Origin: Zingiber officinale
Taxonomy: Eukaryota; Streptophyta; Magnoliopsida; Zingiberales; Zingiberaceae
Assembly (NCBI RefSeq): GCF_018446385.1
Contig: NW_024589887.1
Span: 1-64,000 of the forward strand
DNA: 64,000 bases
Reading direction: 5' to 3'
The translations under genes were made by a program, and so were the position numbers. Positions within the stretch are counted from its first letter, which is position 1. Each line of letters opens with the position of its first letter. Below the pieces are notes generated by a model that saw nothing but the letters and a program-made list of their open reading frames with translations, ran no database searches and was not told the origin of the DNA. Below, in pieces: positions 33,105 to 45,445 of the stretch.

Positions 33105-33350
33105 GGATGATGGCTGTGTAGATAGTGATGGTTTAGGGAGTGTTGCTGAATCAGAAGAAGATGATGATTTAAAAAGATTTCTGACTTATGACTCGAATGT
33201 AGATTTCAAAAATCCTAAATTGAAACTTGGTATGATATTCAGTTCGAAAGAAGAGGCAAAGTTTGTGATAAAAAGCCACTGTATAAGACGAGGGAAGCTT
33301 GTAAGGTTTGTCAAGAATGATAAAAAGCCACTGTATCTTTCAGGCAGACT
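33105..33350 (+). mobile_element. MULE (MuDR-type) transposase N-terminal fragment
   Basis: The plus strand encodes an acidic stretch (ESEEDDDLKRF), then VDFKNPKLKLGMIFSS, KEEAKFVIKSHCIRRGK and LVRFVKNDKK. This is the N-terminal zinc-binding/DNA-binding domain of plant Mutator transposases (pattern F..G..F.s..e...a...y....g..v...kn). It is open but lacks the catalytic DDE domain and the SWIM finger, and runs straight into reverse-oriented gypsy pol sequence. Confidence 0.75.
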
Positions 33351-34560
33351 TTGTTGAGATCCCAAAAATTGATACACACTCGTCATTTATTTCCTAATTT
33401 AGAAACCAGGACAACATTTGGTAGCCAACTAGGCAATTGTACCTCCTGTAGCCTGCCTCCATTAGTTTGTCTACCTCCTCCTTGATGATCTGATTTTGAT
33501 CAGCTCCAAAATCTCTTTTCTTTTGCTAGATAGGCTGAGCGTCTGGATAAACATGCAATGAATGTTCCATCACAAGGGGGGAGACACCTGTAACTTCCTT
33601 GGGGGTCCATGCAAACACATCGCTGTTCCGTATCAAACATTGTATCAACTCGATTTTGAGTGGAAGAACCAAATCGGCGGCCACATAAGTCACAGCTTCT
33701 GATCGCCCGTCCTGTATTTGTATCTCTTCTTTTTCTTCATATATCAGATCGGGCGGTCTCTCATGAATAGTATTGACTTCCATCCTTTGAGCTTTGTGAG
33801 TAGTATGGGCTTTTGCCCGAATGATCTCCACATAGTATTTTCGTGCTAGCAATTGGTCTCCGTGGACTTCTCCAGCTTGATCATCAACGGGGAACTTCAC
33901 CTTCTGGCAGAAAGTAGAAACGACCGCCCGAAACTCGTTCAAGGCCGGTCGACCCAATATAACATTGTAAGCAGAAGGTGCATCTACCACCATGAAATAA
34001 GATCTCCTGGTTCTCATTAGGGGCTCTTCCCCTAAAGATATAGCCAACTTTATTTGGCCAAGCGACTGTACTTCATTACCCGTGAAACCATACAGAGGGG
34101 TCATCATGGGTTGAAGCTCACTCGAATATATCTACAATTGATCGAAAGCTTTTTTGAAAATGATATTAACAGAACTACCGGTGTCAATGAAGATGCGAGA
34201 AATATTATAATTAGCTATAACAATTTTGATTATTAATGCATCATCATGGGGTACTTCTACCCCTTCTAGATCTCTGGGACTGAAACTAATCTCTGATCCC
34301 GCTGCTCTTTCCATGCTGCATCCCACTGCATGGATCTGTAATCGTCGGGCATGCGATTTTCTCGCCCAGTTTGAATCTCCATTGGTAGGTCCACCTGTTA
34401 TTATATTGATATTACCTCAGGCAGCATTGTTGCGGTTGTCCTGTTGCCGAGCAGTTGTTGCATCGGGCTACATTTGTTCGATCGTTCAAGGTGGCTTGCC
34501 AGGTAATTATAATACTCCTGACTGTGGTTCAGTCGCTCAATATTCTAGCTTGAGCAGGCT
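33351..34560 (-). mobile_element. Ty3/gypsy fossil: protease to start of RT
   Basis: Minus strand: FIDTGSSVNIIF (aspartic protease active site), YGFTGNEV, VILGRPALNEF, then the protease-RT linker and the first part of RT (FAWTPKEV). It is the same family as the 50-62 kb element, but more diverged. Its gag lies at 37.4-38.7 kb, separated by about 2.9 kb of unrelated DNA. Broken; several breaks. Confidence 0.75.
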
Positions 34561-35346
34561 ACTGGTGTCAACCATTCTACATGTCACGTTGTGCATCAAA
34601 TTAATTGAAATTGAAATGTTTCAAAACTAAAATTAATTGAGATGTAGTATGGAGTCCTAAGTCGTATTTTTCCAGGGGTAACTAACAAATGTGCTCTAAT
34701 TAGATTAAAAATTATTTTTGGATTTTCTAATTGCCAACAGAAGGTAAACTTTTAAACTGAACTTAAATGACAACCTGCACTAACGCATTATCATATCTAC
34801 TCGAAAATTCTGGTTTACTCCTAACCAATCAAATTGCTACATGGCATAAAACCAACTCCTAACCAATCAAATTGCTACATGGCATAAAACCAACTCAAGA
34901 CATGAAATTCTAAGATGAACTAACCGAATGAAGTTATTAGAAAACTAAACAACTAAAATGAAATTAACCAGTAAACAGAAAAAAAACATGATCTGTAAAT
35001 TCCTAATCAGTTATCAAGAATTGAATTCAGTCATTAAATCTAACTTAAGTCTCAACTACTCAAAACTGAATCGATACTTACCCTAGAGACTCTTAAGCTA
35101 AATGACTCTTTAGAAACTTCCAATTCAAATCTGAAATTAACTAGTACTAATGAAGCTAATTGTCACTATGAACAGCTAACATTCTTCTCTAGCAGAATTT
35201 ACTGTAAAGTTGCAGAAATCAGAATAAGCAGAAATAACAATTAAGAAATAAATTCTATCTTAAAAGCCTATTGACTTGAGCTGAGTAATTAGCCTCACTA
35301 ATGCAATTCCATAACAGGTAAACTTAAAGTCAATCTAAATCGATTA

Positions 35347-35790
35347 TGTAACGACCCGGCCCCTTGGGTGACCCAACTGGCGGCCCAACTAGCGACCCCT
35401 TATGTCGTTGACCGACGACCTTCGGCCGTGTCGTTACTCACTAGGACTTCCCACCCCTAGCCAGTGGATTTTTGCCTTCCCCAGGATTCGAACTCTAGAC
35501 CTCCAGGCTAAATACTAGAGTTTATGAATCCTGGCAGCCAAGTGTCGTTACTTACCCTAGAGTGCCGCTCACTTGGCTACCAAGATTCATAAACTCTAGT
35601 ACTTAGCCTGGAGGTCTAGAGTTCGAATCCTGGGAAAGGCAAAAATCCACTGGCCAAGGGTGGGAAGTCCTAGTGAGTAACGACATGGCCGAGGGTCGTC
35701 GGTCGACGACATAAAGGGTCGCCAAATGGGCCGCCCAAGGGACCGCCAAGGGGCCGCCAAATGGGTCGCCCAAGGGGCCGGGTCGTTACA
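35347..35790. mobile_element. Foldback element A
   Basis: Starts TGTAACGACCCGGCC and ends GGCCGGGTCGTTACA, with the two halves nearly complementary along their length ('gactctagacctccaggct'-type phrase on the left, its complement on the right). It can form one long hairpin with a short loop near 35,555. It also contains a 'gagttcgaatcctgg' phrase resembling a Pol III box B. Confidence 0.8.
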
Positions 35791-35810
35791 ATAAAAAGGT
35801 GCCTTTTTAT

Positions 35811-36170
35811 TGTAACAACCCGGCCCCTTGGGCGGCCACACTGGCGGCCCTGTGGCGGTCCGTTGGACGGCCCCACTGGTGGCACAACTCGTGACCCCTT
35901 ATGTCGTCGACTGACAACCCTCGGCCGTACCGTTACTCACTAGGTCTTCCCACCCCTGGCCAGTGGATTTTTGTCTTCCCTAGGATTCGAACTCTAGACC
36001 TCCAGGCTAAGTACTAGAGTTTATGAATCCTGGTAGCCAAGTGAGCAGCGCACGACCGAGGGTCGTCAGTCGACGACATAAGGGGTCACCAGTTGGGCCG
36101 TCAGTGGGACCGCCCAAGGGACCGCCAAATGGGCCGCCAGTGTGGCCGCCCAAGGGGCCGGGTCGTTACA
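35811..36170. mobile_element. Foldback element B
   Basis: Starts TGTAACAACCCGGCC and ends GGCCGGGTCGTTACA; same family as element A, 20 bp away. The spacer (35,791-35,810) is itself a palindrome, 'ataaaaagg' facing 'cctttttat', so the pair forms a larger mirror-like structure. The 'ggcggccc'/'gggccgcc' runs are typical of the family. Confidence 0.8.
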
Positions 36171-37439
36171 AATTAAACCCTCTAAAACCACTAAATTAAC
36201 TACTAAAGATTTGTTGTGACAATAAAAGTTGCACGCTAAAATCTAAACTATGGACAATAACAATCTAAGTTCAATTTAACAACCGATCAAAAGTGCTAGC
36301 AGGCAGAAAAAATCTAAACTTCTAATAATCAGATCTATGACAGAAAACTAAAAATGAATCAGTTGCAGCTACAAACAATAACAGAGTCGAATTAGAGTTC
36401 TTAAAAATTTCTCATCTAATCTATCAAGTCAAAAATGGGAGTTGTTTTTTTATGATAAGAAAACATGAACCAACAATGTTCTGTAAACTAAATCTAGATC
36501 TAGGTTAAGAAATATTCACAAACTCCAAATCTTAGATCTAATCCCTTCTCTTCGCTGATTTGCAAAGGAGCCCCAGAGAACGCCCTTCCCTTCTGGCTCT
36601 CAATCATTGCATCTTGATTCTTCAGCCATGTAAATAAGAATCGCCAAGCCGCAGAGAACACCCTTCTGGCTCGTTATCTTGTCGCGTGAAGAACATAGGA
36701 GGGAAATGACGATCGCAGCTCAAACCGAATGATCAGTTCGACCTCAAAGCTGCGAGCGGATCTGGAAATGGAACGAATACGTAAGCCTCAGGAAAACTCC
36801 AATCAAGCCTAGTAAACGCCTGAAAACCTCGGATCTAGAGAACGCCCTTGAATCTGAGGGGAAAATGGATCACGGGAAAATTGACGCGGATCTAGGGAAT
36901 GCCCAGGGATCGGGTTCTGAACTTCATTCGCTGATTGCTGAGAGATCCTGAATTCACGGCTGAAGTTGGAATCGAAATCTGGATTTGGAGATGGTGAACG
37001 AAGCTTGCGATCGCGCGCGCGAGGAAGAAGACGCGGCACGGTGAACAGTAGCGCAAGCCACTGTTCATCGTGCCATTCCTGCGTTTTTGATCTCAGATTC
37101 AGACCGAGTTTACTTCATGTCCGGTTTAGAACTTGGTCTGATTCAGGTGCAACAACAGCTGATTTACTCCACCAAGTTCAACAGTAATTGTCGCGAGTCA
37201 ACTCCATGTTCAAGCTCACTACTTGAGTGCATCCAAAGTGGTCTATGAGCCCCAAATCTTCACCTACAACCAAAATTCAAGTGTATGAAGCACAAATCAT
37301 GAATAAAAAGTATCTAATCTAATTAGCTCAAAATATATCTTGAAGAACAAAATCTAATTCCAAAGTCAATTTCTTGCACTAAACAAACCCAAAAACCCAT
37401 CAATTGGAATCAAAGTATAACGCCAATCTAACAACTCAT

Positions 37440-38712
37440 CAGCTACCTTGTCTTAGGTATGACTGTCGGTTCGGAGATCGTCTATGATACCGAGCATTAT
37501 TTGTCCTCTGGTTCTTTAGGGCAAAACAATTCTCTGTGTAATGAGTTCTTGACATGTGATATGTACACCACCTTCTTGGGATTTCTTGTGGTACCCCCAC
37601 ATGCTGTACTGCATGAGGTCTGAGTTCAAGTTGACGATGTGGAGGAGCTGTACGAGGTTCCCTGGGTGGATGAACAGGAGCTGTGGATCAGTCATTAGTT
37701 AAAACCAGGATAGGTACAACATTCTCCTTCTTGCGAGCTGCTTGAGCCTCTTCAACATTAATAAATTCAGTAGCTCGCTCAATTAATAAATCAAAATTAG
37801 TCAAAGGATTTCGTACTAGGTCCTTGAAGAAATCATTGTCATTGAGCCCTTGAGAAAAAATACTCACTAAAATTTCAGTGGTGGCATTAGGGACATCAAT
37901 GACTACTTGATTAAACCATTTAATATAAGCTCTAATGCTTTCCTTAGGCCCCTGCTTGATGGAAAAAAGACTCCAAGGAGTTTTATGATATCTTCTATTA
38001 CTAGAAAAATGATGAAGAAACACTTTACGGAAATCCTTGAAGCGTCGAATAGAATTCTTTGGTAATCTTTTAAATCATCTTTGAGCCGCTCCCCCAAAAG
38101 TAGTAAGGAACATCCGGCACTTAACCCCATCAGAAAATTATTGTAGCAGAGCCATACTCTCAAATTTAGAAAGATGATCTTCCGGATCAGTAGTTCCAGA
38201 GTATTCTTCAATATTGAGATTCTGATAATGTTTTGGCAATGGGTTGTCAAAAATCCTTTGAGCAAATGGTGTAACAATTCTCTCGGGGGAACTGTCATTG
38301 ACCACCATCTTCCCTTTGCGTTTCTCTTTTACAGGCGCTTCACCGGAAGACTCTTGGAGCACTGGTCTTCGCCCTCCTTGTTCCACAGGTGTACGGAAAA
38401 AAGCTCGAGGGTTTCGAGTAGGAGAACCAGGAGCAGGGGTTATATAAGCAAGATCCTCTTCTTCCATGCCTCTATTTTTCCAATGATCAATGGTCGAAAT
38501 TGTAGGATTTACTGCTACGGGCAAGGTACCTCCCGTATTCGCTTGTTGTTGTTGTTGTAACACTTTTTGCACTCTTGTGTTGATGAGCCTCTCTAATTCC
38601 TCCTACGTTAGAGTAATGGTCGTCAGTTTTCCAGCATCTTCCATCACGTAGTCTCAGATTCAGGTGGAGATTCCCACAGACGACGTTAAATTTGATCCTG
38701 TCTGAGAGCCAT
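37440..38712 (-). mobile_element. Ty3/gypsy fossil: gag and LTR stub
   Basis: Minus strand: gag phrases PLPKHYQNLNIEEYSGTTDP, HLSKFES, FLHHFSSNRRY, LFSIKQGPKESIRAYIK and VEEAQAARK, parallel to the gag of the 50-kb element. The plus strand at 38,668-38,692 shows the primer-site complement, and the LTR edge TGATCCTGTCTG at 38,693 is cut off after about 20 bases. Broken, and part of the same element as 33.35-34.56 kb. Confidence 0.8.
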
Positions 38713-38773
38713 TAATATAAATATTCTATTTACACACACACACACTCTATTCATTACTTGTTCACCTTAATAT

Positions 38774-39050
38774 AAAAAAGGCTTTGAACTTTTTGAAATT
38801 TGATTTATTTTGACGTGATGATGTAAGACAATGTTTGTAGGTTCAAGTCAACTTCTAATTATAAAAATTTATATATAAAAGGCTTTGGCCTTTTTGGAAT
38901 TTGTTTCATTTTCAAGGAATGACATCTGACCTACAATGTTTGTAGGATCAAGTCAATTTCTAATTGTACAAAATTATTAGTAAAAAGGCTTTAGGTTTTC
39001 TAAACTTTGATTACGCAAGACATACGCTGCCCATGTAGGCTTCAATTGTT
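38774..39050 (+). repeat. ~104-bp tandem repeat, about 2.5 copies
   Basis: The phrase 'aaaaggcttt' followed by 'ttttt..aatttg' and later 'caatgtttgtagg.tcaagt' recurs at about 38,774, 38,877 and 38,982. It lies between the gypsy LTR stub and the first visible HISN4 exon. No HISN4 exon could be identified in 38.7-39.56 kb. Confidence 0.65.
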
Positions 39051-39562
39051 CTTTGTTGGACTTAGTAATTTGATGGATTAAATGACGCTGTATTTGCAAT
39101 GTTTCCTTGTCAAGATATTGGGGTTTTCACAGCGAACTGCTTATGGCTTATTTCATGCTTTTGGTTATTTGGTAACTCAAATTTTCTGCCACCTTCTTAG
39201 AGTTGTGCTAGTTCATTCTTTTCTATGGTTAATAATTTTTGTCAACCACAGATCCTTTGTTTTGTATAAATTTGTCTGCTTTCTTCCATATATTCATTGT
39301 GGTACTAATGCTACCATTGTTACTTACTTGAAGAATTTATCTTGTCCTTTTGGCTGTTTATAAAACATCTGTAAAGGTTTTCTTCTCTGATATTTGTTAT
39401 CTGGAAAATTTTAACATATTGTTTTGCACTATACTTATTGTTTTATAAGAGTTGCTTTATCATTCTTGAAATTTTTGTGTGCCCATGTTGATGATCTTTA
39501 GATATGTGCTTATTTTTTCTACTCAATTTATGTTTTGCTTACTCATGTTCATTGTCATTAAG

Positions 39563-42500
39563 GATGGCCGAGCCACTTTGTAGATACGTAGAGAGTGATC
39601 GTCCATTTTTGGGGATTTGCCTTGGACTTCAATTATTGTTCGAGTACAGTGAAGAGAATGGTCCAGGTGGTTATTGAAATTCATTTTGGATTTTTCTTGG
39701 CTTTATTAGTTCCATTAACAAAATGTTCATGAACAGGAAGACCAAAGGATTCTTTCCTATACAAACCAAACTTTTTCAAAAGAGATCATTTATTCTGTGT
39801 GTTTCAGTCAAATTGTATTATCCATTGCATGAGTTTTACTAGTAATTATTAACTTATAATTTCTATCACAATGGCCTGCCTGCTAGAAAGGTATCTCTGA
39901 ACATTCTCAACTGATTCTCATGAAACTACCTCTCCAATATACTATGTTCCGTAGTTCCTTTTTTTCTCTTGTGCTGATACGCAGGTCATATTTCTGTTTT
40001 TCTTTTCTTTTTTGTCCCAAATGATTCTACGAATAACATTTATTTGTGCAGTAAAAGGTCTTGGTTTGATACCTGGTGTTGTTGGACGTTTTGATTCATC
40101 AAATGGTCTCAGAGTACCTCATATTGGTTGGAATGCTTTGCAAACCACCAAAGACACTGAAATTTTGGATGATGTTGGAGGGCGTCATGTCTATTTTGTT
40201 CATTCCTATCGTGTGATGCCTGTATGTTTTCTCGTGATTTGACAATCAGACTAACACATTCTCATATTTTTGTTTAATGAAAGAGTCTTGCCTAAATTAT
40301 TCTTTGTAAAAATTTTGCTTAGTCAGATGCTAACAACGAGTGGATTTCATCAATATGTAATTATGGTGATAGCTTTATTTCGTCTATAACAAGGGGTAAT
40401 GTGCATGCTGTCCAGTTTCATCCGGAAAAGAGTGGAGGTACATTCTCCAAATAGTATAGGTTACAAGTCAATATTAATATTTTTTTATATATTTCCAACA
40501 TGCTCGAACATGATCAATACTTTCATTACATTTCTTGCTGAAATTTTTTTGCGATCACAACTACTAATTTAATAGAAGATTACACTCTGTACGCTTCCAG
40601 ATTCCTTATGAGGTAGTTTGCAAACAAACTAAGCTTGACTAGCTCCAGAACTGAGTATGTCATTATGAGGATATAGATGCCAGAGTGCATGTGCAAGTTG
40701 GTTTTGATTTGACCTTTATCTTATGGATTATTTTAATTGGTTATAAGGAAAGATGATGTTTAGTTTTTGGTTACTTACTAGAAGTTATTATGGAAATGGA
40801 TGTTTTGCTCCTAATTTTCTTAATTCAAGTGCCTGGAAGGAGGATGAGCAAATTAGAGAATGATTTTGTAGAGGTAATTTTGGGCTTCTCTATGTTGTTG
40901 TTTAGTTTCAAACTGTTGAATATGGGATTGATTTTGTTGTCTGATTTCTGTAGTAGGACTGGCAATTATCTTCACTCCATTATCATCTTTTCACGTAGGC
41001 TAACATCTTATACATATATTATAGCTTGTAATTCTTGTAATTTTCCTAGTCTATTTTAGAAGAAGTAGATATTGATGAAGATGCCATTAATAGAAAGAAT
41101 GTATGGTTGAAATGCAGAAGGAAATTCTGTAGTCTTTTTTAATCGCTATCTGCTCAGGAAAAAAGGAAAGTTTTATAAGATTGGCATTACCATGCTTTAT
41201 GGATCGGCATATTGGACTCTTAAGTTGCAAACTTGTACAAGTCTAATTTAACTTTGATGAAAATGTTGAGATAAATGTGGTGTTACTAAAAAGAATTAAA
41301 TATAGATTATTACTAAGACTCCGTAGGTGTGGGTTCAATATTTGACAAAATAAGGGAAAATAGGTGGAGATGATATAGAGACTTAAAGGCACCAATAGTG
41401 TCCGTAGTTAGAAGAATTTAAATTATTGAAGTAAAAGGTACAAGGGGTCAAAATGAATTGAATGGTGCTAGTGATAAAACTTTGCTTAGAGATTAGCAAG
41501 GGATAAGATCCATATAACCAATCCCAAATAGTTAGGACAAATACAACATGGTGATGATGACTTCTTTCTATTGCTTTTGTATGTTTAATATATAGTCTGG
41601 TGGAATCTTCCTTCAGCATCTCGAAAAATTCAACTTTAGTTCATATTCTATTGTTAGTCCCTGTTAGTAAAATAACTTTCTATAATATGGTGATATAGAT
41701 GTCGGGATTTCCATATTAAAGAAATTTCTTGACCCCTCTTCATCTTCAAAGACAAAGGTATACTTGGTATTCCAATATTCTCTACATGATCAGCATTATT
41801 GTACAATTTGATTAATTGTGCTTGTAACCTTTTAGAAATCAGCTATTGGTAAAGCATCACGACTGGCAAAGCGAGTGAGTTCTTTGATCTAGTTGACATG
41901 GATATGGATATTTAGGCACCTATTTATTCATGACTATGTAATAATTGCTTCTTTTTGGGAAAAAAAAAAACTTGATGCTGTGATGCAGGTGATTGCATGT
42001 CTTGATGTGAGGGCAAATGATAAAGGGGATCTTGTAGTCACAAAAGGGGACCAGTATGATGTAAGAGAACAGTCAAATGAGAAAGAGGTACGAGAAATTT
42101 CCTAGAAAGAGGTGCCGGTATATATATTTGACTCTTGGGCCTATAGTGATAGGCAGCTGCTCATAGTTTCCTTTTGGTAGACTTGGTATTTGGTGTCCAA
42201 AGTCTAAGAATGCCTCCTCCATTTCATGATCTAAATACAACTTTTGATCTGGAATTTATTTGAACTACTATCGAAATCGTGATACCATACTTAGGTCTGG
42301 AATATAGTTGAGACAGCATTAATCAGTTTAGTACTTTTTGACTTTTAGCCAATTGTTGGAGAGGAAACTGACAATAGACAGCAGTGCTGGATGAGGAGGG
42401 AGAGACCCTAGCGAGATCAGAGGATTGAGATGGAAAATGGTGGTGAAAAGAATCTTATATATGGTTCATTTGAATAAATTAGCCTTTTATAAATGGAAAA

Positions 42501-45445
42501 AGAATTGCTGCTATGCTGAATCCTTTCCTGTAGTTGCATTTGTTCACTTGAAAATTTTAGCAATTATTTAGAATTCTGACTTAGCCGGCAAATTCATTTG
42601 GTCTCTAATTATTATCATACTGATGATCCTCATGAACCTCATATTATACTTCATGTTTGCATAACTCAAGTTGTAAACTGAGCTATGTTTATGTGGGAAT
42701 AATCCTGGTATGGATCACAAATGGTTTCAAGATCCGACATTGATTCTGATTTGGGAGCCTATTTCAGATGGGGGATGAAAGAAAAGGCATTAGGCATCTG
42801 TAGAGTTGTTGGGTAGTTTCACTTACCTGAAAGCGGTAAGCCTAGAGCAAGTGGAATAAGAAGGTTCTCTAAATGAACTTGAGACAAATAGCTTTGCTTT
42901 AAATGTTTGACCTTTCTCTCCCTCTCACTTATTTTTAAGTACACTTTCTTATTTTGCTTTCACGTCAATAGGTTAGAAACCTTGGCAAGCCAGTGGATCT
43001 AGCAGGTCAGTATTATAAGGATGGTGCTGATGAGGTATACGCTTGTTCTACAGTAGTATAAACAAATTTCCTTATTATTCTTTTAAAATTAAAAATAATT
43101 CATTTGAAGTAATTGTTCAATATTCTAGGTTAGTTTTTTAAACATAACTGGTTTCCGTGACTTTCCCTTGGGAGATTTGCCGATGTTACAGGTCTGCAAA
43201 ATAAACATGCTTTTGCATTATTTGGTATTACTGTAGTTGTTTTTATGCTAAACTACTTGTGCCTTCACATGTATGCTAAGAAGATATTGCGCTACACTTC
43301 GGAAAATGTTTTTGTACCACTAACAGTTGGTGGTGGGATACGAGACTTCACAGATGGAAATGGAAGGTTGTTATTTTTTTTCCTACTTTGTAGGACTATG
43401 CTGATATCTAATGCGTGCAGGATCTTTTAGTTTCCTACCTCTGATAGAACGCCACTCGTCGTACTGTCCTTTAAGTTGATGTGTATATAAGATTATACAC
43501 CCATTAGGATGCTGATTTGTTGGATTAAACAGGCTGGACTTTCTTCTTTGTGGATACTAGAAAGCATATGATCGTAATTTATTTGACTTGGATAAGTTGA
43601 AAAGCATCATCTATTTTACAGTTATGCAGACAACATACTCACGTTTGCTTTCCTTTTTAGTATCAAATTTTCCCTTTTAGTACCAAGTTCATGTCAAATT
43701 CTCTGGGTTTGATCTCTGGACTTAGTATCCTTCTGCAGATACTATTCGAGCTTGGAAGTGGCATCTGAATATTTTAGATCGGGTGCAGATAAGATATCAA
43801 TTGGAAGTGATGCAGTTTATGCTGCAGAAGAGTATTTAAGAACTGGAGTAGGCAGCTATATGTGCTTTCCTCGGCATTCATTCTTCACCATTATCCTTTG
43901 CTAATCTTACCGTTGTACATGTTTAAGGTGAAGACCGGGAAAACCAGCTTGGAGCAGATTTCTCGTGTTTATGGGAACCAGGTTGACTTTTTTTTTTACT
44001 TATCCGCTTCCTATGTTTGTTGCACCTATATTTCAGCTGTTCTCTCTTCCTATCACTGTATTTTTCTCACTAACTGAACCTGTTCAATGAAAGTATGTGA
44101 TAGGTTAATTGTTTACTGAGAGTACAATTCAAGTTGCATTTCTTGTCACCACCTTCTTATCTTGATATTCACTATTGTGGAAAAAATATTTTGAGTTTTG
44201 TGCAGTATACATCTGACTTAGTAAAAAAACAAGACAATGATAATGTTTATTGTTGATACTTTTAACTTCATCAGGCAGTAGTTGTGAGCATTGACCCTCG
44301 GAGAGTCTATGTTAGGAGCCCTGATGATGTTGAATTTAAGACCATTAAGGTTTCTTCCCCAGGTACTATACAATTATAATGTAGCCTTTCTTGCTCCTTT
44401 TAGCTCCACAAATTATTGCTTTTCTCATTATATGTTTCTTTCCACTTCTCTATGATTACATTTCTTCTTCCATGATAACTTCAGGTCCCTCAGGTGAAGA
44501 GTACGCATGGTATCAGTGCACAGTAAGCTTTTCATTATTTATGCACATTATTTTCTCTAGTCATGTATTTTGTCTCAAATTTCTTCAAACTAGTCTGGAT
44601 GCTTCAACCCAAACTCGTAACTATAAATTGGATTACTTTGTGTTAACCTCAGATGAACCAACAAGGTCTTCAAATCTTTCTCTTGTCTAATTTGACCTTT
44701 TTTTATGCAGGTCAATGGTGGACGTGAGGTTCGGCCTATTGGAGCTTTTGAACTTGCAAAAGCTGTTGAAGAACTTGGAGCTGGAGAAATACTATTAAAC
44801 TGCATAGACTGTGATGGTAATTTTTCTTACATGGAGGTGGATTATCTTACATCACATTCTTCTTTTTGAAACTACCAAATTGTCATTGTGAAAATATGGT
44901 CAGTCTGCTAAATGCTTAGCAAATATTCTCCTTGGTGCACTGTACTGCTATGACATCGTTTACCTGAAAAAATTTTCATAAGAGACTTGTTTGCAGGTCA
45001 GGGTGACGGATTTGACATAGACTTAATCAAGTTGGTATCTAATGCCGTCATGATTCCTGTAATTGCGAGCAGTGGAGCAGGTGCCGTCGAGCACTTCTCT
45101 GAAGTCTTTGAAAAGACAAATGCATCAGCTGCACTTGCAGCTGGAATTTTCCACAGGAAGGAGGTAATTTCATAACTCCATATTTTTTGCTGATTATTTG
45201 ATGGTATAACTGACAAGAAGCTATATAGACAAGCTTGCAACCCTATCAATCTGAAAATGGATTAGAGATTTTTGTATGATTAGTTTCTCCAGTGTTGTTG
45301 ATGGATTAAAAAGTAATTTTCACTCTATGTTCTATATAACATGACGGTTAATGTTTTAATTTCGACGATGCAGGTTCCGATATTGTCAGTCAAACAACAC
45401 CTGTTGCAGAATGGCATAGAAGTTAGAGCATGTGATGGGCATTAA
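39563..45445 (+). CDS. HISN4: Imidazole glycerol phosphate synthase HisHF, 5' exons not in view
   Basis: Sixteen GT-AG exons: 39563-39666, 40052-40221, 40323-40437, 41699-41757, 41836-41874, 41989-42087, 42972-43034, 43129-43191, 43284-43366, 43739-43847, 43928-43981, 44275-44362, 44485-44522, 44711-44816, 44997-45163, 45374-45445. They encode 475 residues in one frame. The HisH glutaminase part shows the nucleophile loop [10 protein letters not shown] and the HPE of QFHPEKS. The HisF cyclase barrel shows [42 protein letters not shown] and IASSGAGA. The bifunctional plastid enzyme converts PRFAR and glutamine to imidazole glycerol phosphate and AICAR. The plant protein is about 590 residues; the transit peptide and first HisH part (DYGAGN..., the FPGVGAF loop) are missing here. 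The gypsy fossil ends 850 bp upstream, so the exons are either far upstream or lost. The C-terminus runs five residues past the usual EVR end. Confidence 0.92.

Larger units (their letters stand above)
34560..37440. other. DNA interrupting the minus-strand gypsy fossil
   Basis: About 2.9 kb that is not gypsy coding sequence and separates protease from gag. It includes a 40-bp tandem duplication ('ctcctaaccaatcaaattgc' at about 34,843 and 34,803) and the double hairpin at 35.35-36.17 kb. A GC-rich leader-like segment (36.5-37.1 kb) repeats 'agaacgccctt' several times. It could be a nested non-coding retroelement; its ends and target duplication were not resolved. Confidence 0.45.

Noticed and set aside
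35596-35943. Overlapping ORFs on both strands with PLGRPIWRP-type repeats
   Set aside because: They are mirror readings of the hairpin elements' GGCCGCC runs.
39060-39200. Search for the missing HISN4 exon around 'ggggttttcacagcgaac'
   Set aside because: The reading does not reproduce the FPGVGAFAAAMD motif in any frame and has no convincing splice edges.
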